Shown here one piece after another: positions 1-5,541 of a stretch of DNA of 8,726 nt. The translations under genes were made by a program, and so were the position numbers. Every line of letters starts with the position of its first letter. The stretch's first letter is position 1. Origin of the DNA: Intrasporangium_A sp039812505. GTDB taxonomy: Bacteria > Actinomycetota > Actinomycetes > Actinomycetales > Dermatophilaceae. Location: NCBI RefSeq assembly GCF_039812505.1, contig NZ_JBDIAQ010000145.1, positions 1-8,726 of the forward strand. Direction: 5' to 3'. The notes below the pieces were generated by a model. The model did no database searches, was not told where the DNA came from, and worked only from the letters and a program-made list of their open reading frames with translations.

Positions 1-474
1 GTGCCCGTGGAAGTCGTGCACCTGGGCGTGGAAGGCACCGTCGGCGTCGTGGTCGAGGTCGACCAGCGCCACGTAGCCGCCGGGGACCAGCAGCCGCGCG
101 CACACGCCGATCACCGCGGCGACGTCGCCCATGTGGTGCAGCGTGAGCAGCCCGAGGACGAGGTCGAACCGTTCGTCCGGCACGGGGTCGTGCTCGATGT
201 CGTAGCGCCGCACCTCCCACCCGTCGTAGCGGGCGTCCGCGAGCGCCTCGCGGGCCGCCTCGAGCATGCCCGGCGCGACGTCGGTGACCACGACACGACC
301 GATGTCCTCGGCGAGCGCGCGTGCCAACAGGCCCGTCCCGCCACCGATCTCGAGCGCGCGCATGTCCGGGCGCAGCGGCACGGCCCGTCGGATCACCTCG
401 GCCACCGACCGGGCCCGATCAGCATGTCCTGGCTTCTGGTCCCAGGTCGGGGCCTCCTCGCTGAAGCGGTCCAC
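1..474 (-). CDS. Class I SAM-dependent methyltransferase, 3' end cut by window edge
   Basis: The 158 visible codons read as a Rossmann-fold methyltransferase that would move a methyl group from S-adenosylmethionine to an unknown acceptor in the cytoplasm. Motif I is EIGGGTG at residues 42-48, an acidic residue follows at Asp65 (VVTDVAPGM), the post-III strand is FDLVLGLLTLHHM around 103-115, and LLVPGGY is at 128-134, in the usual order. The start is GTG at 474, chosen because GAAGGAGA sits about six bases upstream and because the protein then begins at the usual distance before motif I. The stop lies beyond base 1, so the substrate-specifying C-terminus is not visible. It lies 38 bases downstream of the RibD-like pseudogene in the same direction and may once have been cotranscribed with it. 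Fold call is firm; the substrate is unknown. Confidence 0.88.
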   Translation of the reverse strand, partial: MDRFSEEAPTWDQKPGHADRARSVAEVIRRAVPLRPDMRALEIGGGTGLLARALAEDIGRVVVTDVAPGMLEAAREALADARYDGWEVRRYDIEHDPVPDERFDLVLGLLTLHHMGDVAAVIGVCARLLVPGGYVALVDLDHDADGAFHAQVHDFHGH

Positions 475-512
475 GGCGATCTCCTTCGTGTGCAAGGTCT
501 TTCAGGTGACTT

Positions 513-724
513 TCAGGCTAGCCGTGATCGGTCGTCCCAGAGCCGGTCGCCGCGGCCCAGGGCACCGCTGGTATCGCCGAGGACGCGCTCGCGGAACGTG
601 CGGGTCGCGGCATACGCCGCGGTGAGTCGTCCCCAGTCCTCGCCCATCGGGTTCTCGGGGGTCTGGTCGGCCGTCGAGGCGTAGCCTCCAGCGAGATGTT
701 GAGATCGACGCGAACGCGGGTCAT
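513..724 (-). pseudogene. RibD C-terminal / dihydrofolate-reductase-family protein, frameshifted and truncated
   Basis: ATG at 724 has a good GAAGGAGA ribosome binding site and opens with MTRVRVDLNISL, the first beta strand typical of RibD_C/DHFR-like reductases. These normally continue S-L-D-G-[FY]. Here the frame is lost after CTG GA. Inserting one base between 687 and 686 restores L-D-G-Y and the fitting continuation ASTADQTPENPMGEDW, then RTFRERVLGDTSGA. Homology stops near base 560; about 15 unrelated codons lead to TGA at 513-515. The family is usually about 180-200 residues, so roughly two thirds is missing as well as the reading frame. Two lesions make a simple sequencing error insufficient, although the one-base gap alone could be one. 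The 725-843 leader holds a small inverted repeat (GTCAC at 760-764, GTGAC at 772-776) and no other gene. Confidence 0.8.
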
Positions 725-843
725 CTCGGGTCTCCTTCGTGGGCCGGGGTGGCCCTGGCGTCACCTTGCCAGTGACCTCGGACGGGGGCCCACCACATTC
801 TCGGGCCGTATGCCGCTCGGCTGGGCCAAGCTCGTCGGTGAGG

Positions 844-1287
844 TCAGCCTCCGGCCAGGCGGTCCACGAGGGTCCGGAGTCGGCGCAGCATCGTGGCCGA
901 CGGGACGACGCGACCCGAGCGGTAGGTCGACAGGCGGGTCCGGGACGTACCGACCCGTGATGCCAGCTCGGTCATGGACAGTCCGGACCGGGCGACGAGG
1001 TCGGCAACCTCGGCGGCGACCGCGGCCCGCTCGGCGCGCTCGGCCTCGCCGCGGGCGCGGGCGACCGCTCGCACCAGCAACGGCCCGACGCCGTAGGGCG
1101 ACTCGTAGGACAGGTAGTCCTCCACCTGGCGTGCGACCGGCCCCCACGGGTCGGCGTCGATCGCGCGCGTCAGCCGGAGCCAGTCACCGATCGTCCCTCG
1201 TTCGATGACGGTCACGATGGCCTCGTAGGGCCACGACTCGACGGGCGCTGCGGGATCGACGTCGACGTTGCGGAAGGCGACCGTCAT
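844..1287 (-). CDS. XRE-type helix-turn-helix protein, probable antitoxin of the AbiEii-type toxin
   Basis: This 147-residue protein has an N-terminal domain of about 90 residues with no function I recognise (NVDVDPAAPVESWPYEA; WGPVARQVEDYLSYESPYGV around 48-67). A short Ala/Glu/Arg-rich linker follows, then a C-terminal HTH near residues 93-130 with the XRE pattern SGLSMTELASRVGTS then RLSTYRSGRVVPS. Its ATG overlaps the stop of the upstream nucleotidyltransferase as ATGA, which indicates translational coupling. In type IV-like AbiE systems the partner of an AbiEii nucleotidyltransferase is a DNA-binding antitoxin that represses its own operon, so this is inferred to be the antitoxin and repressor. 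The order is toxin first, and the HTH is C-terminal, whereas the classical AbiEi has an N-terminal winged HTH. It could be a plain regulator. Confidence 0.82.
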   Translation of the reverse strand: MTVAFRNVDVDPAAPVESWPYEAIVTVIERGTIGDWLRLTRAIDADPWGPVARQVEDYLSYESPYGVGPLLVRAVARARGEAERAERAAVAAEVADLVARSGLSMTELASRVGTSRTRLSTYRSGRVVPSATMLRRLRTLVDRLAGG

Positions 1288-1976
1288 GCCCCCGCCTCCA
1301 ATGCGTCGACGATCGCGTCGGCGAGCTCCTGGCAGGCGCCGACCACCGCACCCCAGTCGTGCCACCGTTGGACCAGCCCCTTGTAGGAGCTGAGCTGGCG
1401 GGTCACCCGCACGTCCCGGGGCGCCGGCTCGGACAGCCGCTGGAGCAGGGCCGTCAGCACCGAGTCGGCGACCCCGGACCGGTCCTGGTAGTAGTCGTCG
1501 ATGCGGGACAGGACCTCGACCGATCGAGGCGTGCCGAGCCGGTCGGCGAGGGTCACGGTGTCGAGGTAGTCCCGCACCTGGTTGCGTTGGACCACGAGGT
1601 AGGCCTTGACCCGCAGGCACTCCGGCAGCGTCGGGACGCGCAGGACCCGCCCCGCCACGTCGACCTCCTCGACCTCGAGAGGGCGTCCCCGCCGGAGCTG
1701 GCGCAGCCCGGCCTCGATACCGTCGAGCGACCCCAGCAGGGTGAGCGGCGGCGAACTTGCGCGGACGCTCGTGGCCCAGCCCTCGGTCGACTCGACCGCC
1801 TCGAGGACCTCGCCATAACGTTCGGCGAGGTCGGCGACCACGTGGTCGTGGTCGTGGGACTGTCGGTGGTGCGCATGCCACGCCGCTGCCGTACCGCCGA
1901 CGAGGACGGCGTCCGGGACGACCTGCTGAAGGCGTGCCGCGGAGGCCAACACCTCAGCGAGCCCACTCGACGTCAC
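1284..1976 (-). CDS. AbiEii/AbiGii-type nucleotidyltransferase, probable toxin
   Basis: The 230-residue product carries the signature of AbiEii-like DNA-polymerase-beta-fold nucleotidyltransferases: LVGGTAAAWH at residues 25-34, then S40-H-D-H-D44 supplying the two metal-binding acidic residues, Lys124 in LRVKAYLVV, and RDYLD at 135-139. In this family the proteins add nucleotides to RNA targets such as tRNA acceptor ends (shown for the mycobacterial MenT toxins) and act in toxin-antitoxin or abortive-infection loci. The start is GTG at 1976; no strong Shine-Dalgarno is present, but the reading frame has no better start and a palindrome lies immediately upstream. It overlaps the downstream HTH gene by four bases. 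All visible motifs are present, so it looks intact. The specific RNA target cannot be told. Confidence 0.82.
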   Translation of the reverse strand: MTSSGLAEVLASAARLQQVVPDAVLVGGTAAAWHAHHRQSHDHDHVVADLAERYGEVLEAVESTEGWATSVRASSPPLTLLGSLDGIEAGLRQLRRGRPLEVEEVDVAGRVLRVPTLPECLRVKAYLVVQRNQVRDYLDTVTLADRLGTPRSVEVLSRIDDYYQDRSGVADSVLTALLQRLSEPAPRDVRVTRQLSSYKGLVQRWHDWGAVVGACQELADAIVDALEAGA

Positions 1977-1985
1977 CCAACCACC

Positions 1986-2001
1986 GTATCACTTGTGATA
2001 C
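1986..2001. promoter_or_regulatory. Palindromic operator candidate of the AbiEii-type operon
   Basis: GTATCAC and GTGATAC form a perfect 7-base-arm inverted repeat around a TT centre, ending 10 bases before the GTG start of the toxin. It is AT-rich compared with its surroundings. Position and symmetry suit a site where the XRE-like partner represses its own promoter. This is inference; no good -35/-10 pair could be assigned. Confidence 0.6.
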
Positions 2002-2054
2002 ACCTGTGTTGATGAGCCTGGTCCTGGCAGGCCTCGTGGCACCGTCCGTCGGCA

Positions 2055-2097
2055 CGAACCAGGTGCCCTGTATGGCACCCGGGCAGCCCTGGGTTCG
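2055..2097 (-). terminator. Stem-loop between the two toxin-antitoxin operons
   Basis: Two nested pairings are visible downstream of mazF. The outer pairing is CGAACCAGG (2055-2063) with CCTGGGTTCG (2088-2097), with a one-base bulge. The inner one is GGTGCC (2062-2067) with GGCACC (2074-2079), which shares two bases with the outer arm, so these are alternative or partly competing stems. There is no T-run, as is common in high-GC actinobacteria. It probably ends mazEF transcription before the AbiEii-type operon. The rest of 1977-2115 holds no gene. Confidence 0.45.
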
Positions 2098-2115
2098 GCC
2101 GAGGCAGAGTCGAGC

Positions 2116-2445
2116 TCAGTCAGCGCAGTCGACCGCGACGGCGAGCGCGGCGCAGATCTGGCGCATCCTCACCTCGGCGAGCCGTCCCAGACGCTGCACG
2201 AGGACGCCGATCGAGACGCTCTCGACCGAGTCGAGGTTGACGGCCGAGCGGAGTGGGACCGGGTCGTCGCCGGGTTCGAGCACGACCTCGCTCGCAAGTC
2301 CCCGGATCGTGGTCGTGCAGGGGGCGACGAGGGCTCGGCCGTGGCGTGGAATTGCCGCATCGCGGGACAGGACCACGACCGGGCGGCGGCCGACCTGCTC
2401 CAGCTCGCACCACCACACCTCGCCGCGGGCGGGGACGTCCGTCAT
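2116..2445 (-). CDS. mazF: MazF/PemK-family endoribonuclease toxin
   Basis: The 109-residue protein has the MazF fold signature: R7-GEVWW at the N-terminus, RPVVVLSRD at 21-29, APCTTTIRG at 41-49 and VNLDSVESV at 69-77. The conserved Arg after Ser27 and a Thr in the TTT run correspond to the residues that cut RNA in characterised MazF enzymes. The family cleaves single-stranded mRNA (sometimes tRNA or rRNA) at short motifs and halts growth until neutralised. ATG at 2445 was chosen over an upstream in-frame start at 2487 because it begins right at the RGEVWW strand and overlaps the antitoxin stop as ATGA. Length is normal and no motif is missing. The cleavage motif cannot be predicted. Confidence 0.9.
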   Translation of the reverse strand: MTDVPARGEVWWCELEQVGRRPVVVLSRDAAIPRHGRALVAPCTTTIRGLASEVVLEPGDDPVPLRSAVNLDSVESVSIGVLVQRLGRLAEVRMRQICAALAVAVDCAD

Positions 2446-2678
2446 GAGGCCGAGGCGGCCTGCCGGAAGGAGGCCAGGTCGCCCCACTCGTCCGGCTCGT
2501 CCAGCGGGTGCGCGTCATAGGCAGCGTAGCTCGCGTCCACCTCTGCCGCACGGTGCTTCGCCAGCAGAGCGGCGAGCGCTTCGTCCACGAGGGCGGCGTC
2601 CGTCGCGCCGGACCGAACCTTGCGGGCGCTGCTGAGCAGCTCGGCATCGACGGTCGTACTCAGGCGTATGCGAGGCAT
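2442..2678 (-). CDS. Ribbon-helix-helix-like antitoxin of the MazF toxin
   Basis: A 78-residue acidic protein precedes and overlaps mazF. Residues 3-41 fit a ribbon-helix-helix DNA-binding unit: the strand RIRLSTTV, then helices DAELLSSARKV and TDAALVDEALAALLAKH. The remaining tail (VDASYAAYDAHPLDEPDEW, then DLASF) is rich in acidic and aromatic residues, as expected of the disordered segment that wraps and inhibits MazF. ATG at 2678 is used; nearby ATGs at 2683, 2686 and 2689 are out of frame. No strong ribosome binding site precedes it, so translation may be leaderless from a CATGAT-like -10 just upstream. It should also repress its own operon. The pairing is firm by position; the RHH fold rests on pattern only. 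Confidence 0.82.
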   Translation of the reverse strand: MPRIRLSTTVDAELLSSARKVRSGATDAALVDEALAALLAKHRAAEVDASYAAYDAHPLDEPDEWGDLASFRQAASAS

Positions 2679-2692
2679 GCCATCATCATGCC
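2674..2692. promoter_or_regulatory. Inverted repeat over the mazEF start, operator candidate
   Basis: GGCATG (2674-2679) and CATGCC (2687-2692) form an inverted repeat across the antitoxin start codon. The first half lies within the 8-base palindrome GGCATGCC. Ribbon-helix-helix antitoxins bind short repeated half-sites at such places. A CATGAT sequence on the minus strand in the same stretch could be a -10 box. The ATG-rich composition could also produce this by chance. Confidence 0.35.
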
Positions 2693-2781
2693 ACTGCTCG
2701 GCTTCCGACCCGTCGTCCTCGAGCTCGTCCAGCGACTTGCCAGGGAGAGCGCCTGCCTTTCCTGAGCGGCGGGATTGGGCC

Positions 2782-3432
2782 CTATGGGGTGAGGATGGCG
2801 TCGATCATCGCCTCGGCGATGGCCGCGAACAACGCCTCCTGGGAACGGGGTTCGCCGGTCGCTGAGGTCAGCGCCGACCAGAGCAACGGCGTCGTGGCGG
2901 GGCCGGCGAGCGGGAACGGGTTGGTGGCCAGGGTCGTCGCCGGGGCGAACAGGGTGGCGAGGCCGGTGAGCAGAGCGAACAGCTCGAGCTTGGCCGCCGT
3001 CGTCGTCTCGACCGGCTCGACGATCCGCAGGTAGGTCTCGAACAGCCCGGACCCCTCCGGCCCGAGGACGCGGGGGCCGCGAGCGGCGTCGGCCAGCCAG
3101 GGATGCCGGCGGTAGACCTCACTCTGCGCGACGGCGAGCGCGAGCAGCCGCCGACGCCAGGGACCCCGGCGGTGCGGCAAGCGGACCTCGCGCACCACAT
3201 GGTCGACCATCAGGTCGATCAGCTCGTCCCGGGTCTCGACGTAGCGGTAGAGCCCCGGGGAGCTGGCACCGACGTGCGCCGCGACGGCGCGCATGGTGAC
3301 CGCATCGAGCCCGCCGTCATCGGCCAGCTCCACTCCGGCCGCGGCGAGCTGGTCGAGGTCGAGCGACCGGGCCGGGCCACGCCGGCCGCGCACAGCGCGC
3401 GTCCACACGGTGTCGGGCGGCGGGGTTGTCAC
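2782..3432 (-). CDS. TetR-family transcriptional regulator
   Basis: The 216-residue protein has a TetR-type HTH at about residues 28-72: LDQLAAAGVELADDGGLDAV, then TMRAVAAHVGASSPGLYRYVETRDEL, in which the recognition helix runs into the usual LYRYV. The C-terminal ligand domain includes WLADAARGPRVLGPEGSGLFE and resembles the all-helical TetR_C-type dimer and effector domain. GTG at 3432 is the start; it lies six bases after a TAGGGT box, so the mRNA may be leaderless. The gene follows the DrrAB-like exporter on the same strand after 67 bases, so it is inferred to sense a substrate of that exporter and repress it. It could alternatively control an unseen target. Confidence 0.88.
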   Translation of the reverse strand: MTTPPPDTVWTRAVRGRRGPARSLDLDQLAAAGVELADDGGLDAVTMRAVAAHVGASSPGLYRYVETRDELIDLMVDHVVREVRLPHRRGPWRRRLLALAVAQSEVYRRHPWLADAARGPRVLGPEGSGLFETYLRIVEPVETTTAAKLELFALLTGLATLFAPATTLATNPFPLAGPATTPLLWSALTSATGEPRSQEALFAAIAEAMIDAILTP

Positions 3433-3444
3433 GATGACACCCTA
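3423..3444 (-). promoter_or_regulatory. Probable leaderless promoter and overlapping inverted repeat of the first tetR gene
   Basis: On the minus strand TAGGGT (3444 down to 3439) is a good actinobacterial -10 box whose expected transcription start falls on the GTG codon at 3432. On the plus strand GGGTTGTCA (3423-3431) and TGACACCC (3435-3442) pair around CGA with one bulged T, so an imperfect operator-like repeat covers the -10 and start codon. No convincing -35 was found. This suits an autoregulated, leaderless regulator. Confidence 0.45.
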
Positions 3445-3499
3445 CGGAGCGTCGACGCCCCCGACGAGCCGGCTACTGCGTGGGCGACGCCCCGACGAG

Positions 3500-4339
3500 T
3501 CAGCCCTGCCGCGCGAGCCGGCGAGTCGTCGCGGGCACGAACACGAGCAGGAGCAGCACCGACCAGCCGACCGTGGCGAGGATCGGGTGCGCGAGCGGCC
3601 ACGGCCCGTCGGGCAGGGCGCCGGAGCCGAACTGGACCCGGAGTGCGGACACGACCGCGCTGAACGGGTTCAATTCCGCGATGGCGCGCGCCACGCCCGG
3701 CATGGTCTCGACGGGGACCATCGCGTTGGAGAAGAGCACCCCGCCGAGGATGAGCGAGGCCAGCTGCTGGATGACCTGCTCGTCCCTGATGACGAGGCCG
3801 AGCTGGATACCCAACCAGGTCAGGGCGAAGCCGAACAGGACGAGCAGGCCCAGCCCGCCGAGGGCCGACACCACACCGGCATGCCAGCGCCACCCGGTCA
3901 GCGTCCCGACACCCAGCATAACCGCGTAGAGGATGACCGAGGCCAGCAACTGCACGAGCGCGGCCCCGAGCAGGACGGCCAGGCGGCTTACCGGCATCGT
4001 GAGTGTCCGAGGGGTCATGCCCCTGCGCAGGTCGCGGGCCGTGTCGCCGGCGACGATGACCAGGCTCGTCCCAGCGGTCAGCACGAGGGCGCCGGCGATG
4101 AGGCTGTCGCGGTAGGCCGCGATGTCGGCACCGGCGATGGCCCCGCCGAAGACGTAGCCGAACATCAGCACCAGGCTCACCGGCCCGAGCAGCGAGTCGG
4201 CGACCAGCGCCGGGTTCCGGCGCAGGACGAGCAGGTGCCGGCGCATGACCGCGGCCACCTGGGCGGTGAAGGCCGCGTCCTGACCGTCGCCGGCGAGTAG
4301 GACGTCCAGGGTGCTGCGTGCGACGGTCGTGTCAGTCAT
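3500..4339 (-). CDS. ABC-2 type transporter permease, DrrB-like
   Basis: This 279-residue membrane protein would be the channel half of an ABC exporter, probably as a dimer. About six hydrophobic segments are visible, near residues 48-68, 79-99, 118-146, 155-182, 192-212 and 253-272. Before the first lies a cytoplasmic N-terminus with VMRRHLLVLRRNPALV, the usual ABC-2 amphipathic entry. The ABC-2 signature LGGVLFSNAMVPVETMPG and the following AELNPFSAVV are intact at 198-230. Its ATG at 4339 overlaps the ATPase gene's end by 8 bases, showing tight coupling. Best described as daunorubicin-resistance DrrB-like, exporting a drug or other hydrophobic compound; the substrate is unknown. Confidence 0.9.
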   Translation of the reverse strand: MTDTTVARSTLDVLLAGDGQDAAFTAQVAAVMRRHLLVLRRNPALVADSLLGPVSLVLMFGYVFGGAIAGADIAAYRDSLIAGALVLTAGTSLVIVAGDTARDLRRGMTPRTLTMPVSRLAVLLGAALVQLLASVILYAVMLGVGTLTGWRWHAGVVSALGGLGLLVLFGFALTWLGIQLGLVIRDEQVIQQLASLILGGVLFSNAMVPVETMPGVARAIAELNPFSAVVSALRVQFGSGALPDGPWPLAHPILATVGWSVLLLLVFVPATTRRLARQG

Positions 4340-5306
4340 CGTGTTCTCCCATCAGTGCGAGATAGGCCTCGTCGAGCGTCGGCTCGTGCAGACCGATGTC
4401 GTGCACGGTGAGACCGGAGTCGTCGAGGGCGTCGAGAACGGTCGGCAGGGTGAGGGCATCGTCGACCACCCGGGCGGTGAAGCGGGTGCCCTCGCCGGGC
4501 GTCTCGTCCGCCTCGGCGCCCGGCTCGTCCACCTCGCTGATCCCGGTCGGCCCAAGCGCCGCACGGACTCGCTCCAGCCCGGCCCCGACACCGCGCAGCT
4601 CGAGGCGGCGGCCGATGCGTCGCTTCAGGCGCGTCGGGCTCTCGTCGGCGACGACCCGGCCCCGGCGCAGCACGACCGCGTGGTCGGCGAGGTGGTCGGC
4701 CTCGTCGAGGTACTGGGTCGTCAGCAGGACGCTCGTGCCCGACCGCGCGAGGGCCGCGACGTTGCGCCAGATCGTCGCGCGGCTCTCCGGGTCGAGACCG
4801 GTGGTCGGCTCGTCGAGGACGAGCAGCCGCGGCCGGCGGATCAGGCTGGCCGCGAGGTCGAGCCGGCGGCGCATGCCACCGCTCCACGTCGACACGGGCC
4901 GGTCGGCGGCATCGGTCAGGTCGTAGCCCTCGAGCAGTGCCGTACTCGTGTGCCGCGCCTCGGCCGTCGTCAGCCCCCAGAGCCGGGCGAGCACGGAGAG
5001 GTTCTCCCGGCCGCTGAGCCGGTCGTCGAGGGTCGAGTCCTGGGCGGTCACGGCGATCGAACGTCGGACCTGCGTGGGGTGTCCGACCACGTCGAGGCCG
5101 GCCACCTCCGCGTGCCCGGCTGTGGGACGAGTCTGGGTCGCGAGGATCCGCACCAGCGTCGTCTTGCCCGACCCGTTGTGGCCGAGCAGGCAGGTGACCG
5201 ATCCGGCGGCGACGTGCAGGTCCACGCCGTCGAGGGCCCGCACCTGCGCGTCGCCCCGCCCGAACACCTTCGTCAGGCCCTCGGCCCGGACCACGGTCTC
5301 CGACAT
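4332..5306 (-). CDS. ABC transporter ATP-binding protein, DrrA-like
   Basis: The 324-residue protein powers the adjacent permease by ATP hydrolysis. Walker A is GHNGSGKTT at 42-50, the Q-loop is Gln89, the signature is WSGGM at 141-145, Walker B is LLVLDEP at 161-167 with the D-loop GLD after it. The switch position reads TTQYLDEAD at 196-204, with Gln in place of the common His, which is typical of DrrA-type exporters. A C-terminal extension of about 100 residues, also usual in DrrA, ends in LHEPTLDEAYLALMG. ATG at 5306 was chosen over ATG at 5327 because AGGAGG lies about six bases before it. It is the first gene of the operon. Role: export of drugs or secondary metabolites. Confidence 0.93.
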   Translation of the reverse strand: MSETVVRAEGLTKVFGRGDAQVRALDGVDLHVAAGSVTCLLGHNGSGKTTLVRILATQTRPTAGHAEVAGLDVVGHPTQVRRSIAVTAQDSTLDDRLSGRENLSVLARLWGLTTAEARHTSTALLEGYDLTDAADRPVSTWSGGMRRRLDLAASLIRRPRLLVLDEPTTGLDPESRATIWRNVAALARSGTSVLLTTQYLDEADHLADHAVVLRRGRVVADESPTRLKRRIGRRLELRGVGAGLERVRAALGPTGISEVDEPGAEADETPGEGTRFTARVVDDALTLPTVLDALDDSGLTVHDIGLHEPTLDEAYLALMGEHDD

Positions 5307-5317
5307 CGCCGCCTCCT

Positions 5318-5363
5318 CTGCAAACATTGTTCACGGTAAAAATATCACAACCACTGTTTGCAG
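5318..5363. promoter_or_regulatory. Inverted repeat enclosing the ABC-operon promoter region
   Basis: CTGCAAACA (5318-5326) and TGTTTGCAG (5355-5363) are perfect 9-base arms separated by 28 AT-rich bases just upstream of the ATPase gene's AGGAGG. On the minus strand a weak promoter can be drawn: TCGATA, 17 bases, then TGATAT. The paired sites could bind a regulator dimer or tetramer, with the near TetR proteins as candidates. The sequence is direct; the role is inferred. Confidence 0.5.
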
Positions 5364-5373
5364 TTATCGACAG

Positions 5374-5456
5374 AACCCGTGCCGTATGCCGCCGGGCCGG
5401 CCCCGCGCGCCCGTCGCCGGCGCGCGGGGCGGGCTGGGCGGCATACAAAACGGGTT
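5374..5456. repeat. 83-base nested palindrome between divergent efflux operons
   Basis: Three nested perfect arms are visible: AACCCGT (5374-5380) with ACGGGTT (5450-5456); GTATGCCGCC (5384-5393) with GGCGGCATAC (5437-5446); CCCCGCGCGCC (5401-5411) with GGCGCGCGGGG (5419-5429), leaving a 7-base loop. The joining segments pair only partly. It would form a very stable hairpin or cruciform. It sits between two divergent promoters, so it does not end either operon in the sense direction; it might insulate them, block antisense readthrough, or be a palindromic mobile repeat. No protein-coding gene is seen in 5307-5541. Confidence 0.75.
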
Positions 5457-5475
5457 GTCATCGTGTCGTGACGAC

Positions 5476-5524
5476 TTGGCTGTCGCCCGCTTATGCTGTA
5501 CAAAAGTACATGTACAAACGTACA
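5476..5524 (+). promoter_or_regulatory. Promoter with two tandem TetR-type operators for the regulator/MFS operon
   Basis: TGTACAAAAGTACA (5497-5510) and TGTACAAACGTACA (5511-5524) are adjacent copies of one 14-base site, differing at one position; each is itself an inverted repeat (TGTAC, four bases, GTACA). A plausible promoter is TTGGCT (5476-5481), a 17-base spacer, then TACAAA (5499-5504), so the first operator covers the -10 and the second lies at the expected start of transcription. Bound repressor would block polymerase. This matches autorepression by the TetR protein encoded 17 bases further on. Confidence 0.72.
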
Positions 5525-5541
5525 ACTACCTGCGGAGTGAC

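Noticed and set aside
196..203. The Gln at the ATPase switch (H-loop) position, residue 198, considered as a damaged active site
   Set aside because: Gln in TTQYL-[DE]-EAD is normal in DrrA-type ABC proteins, so it is a family feature and not a defect. The numbers given here are residue numbers in the ATPase, not window bases.
1..684. Long plus-strand open frame of 227 codons at the left edge
   Set aside because: It is antisense to the methyltransferase and RibD-like pseudogene, which show clear motifs on the minus strand; its translation is low-complexity and has no family signature.
480..741. The 11-mer TCTCCTTCGTG repeated at 480-490 and 731-741, considered as a recombination scar
   Set aside because: Both copies are the ribosome binding sites of two minus-strand genes, which explains the similarity without recombination.
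844..1881. 345-codon minus-strand frame suggesting a fusion upstream of the XRE protein
   Set aside because: The part before base 1287 is the wrong frame of the nucleotidyltransferase gene, with Arg/Pro/Gly-rich content typical of a shadow frame; ATG 1287 with the ATGA overlap is the credible start.
5304..5327. Alternative ATG at 5327 for the ABC ATPase
   Set aside because: It has no ribosome binding site and falls inside the inverted repeat, whereas ATG 5306 follows AGGAGG at ideal spacing.
4311..5339. 342-codon plus-strand frame opposite the ATPase gene
   Set aside because: It is antisense to an ATPase with all Walker and signature motifs and has no recognisable domain of its own.
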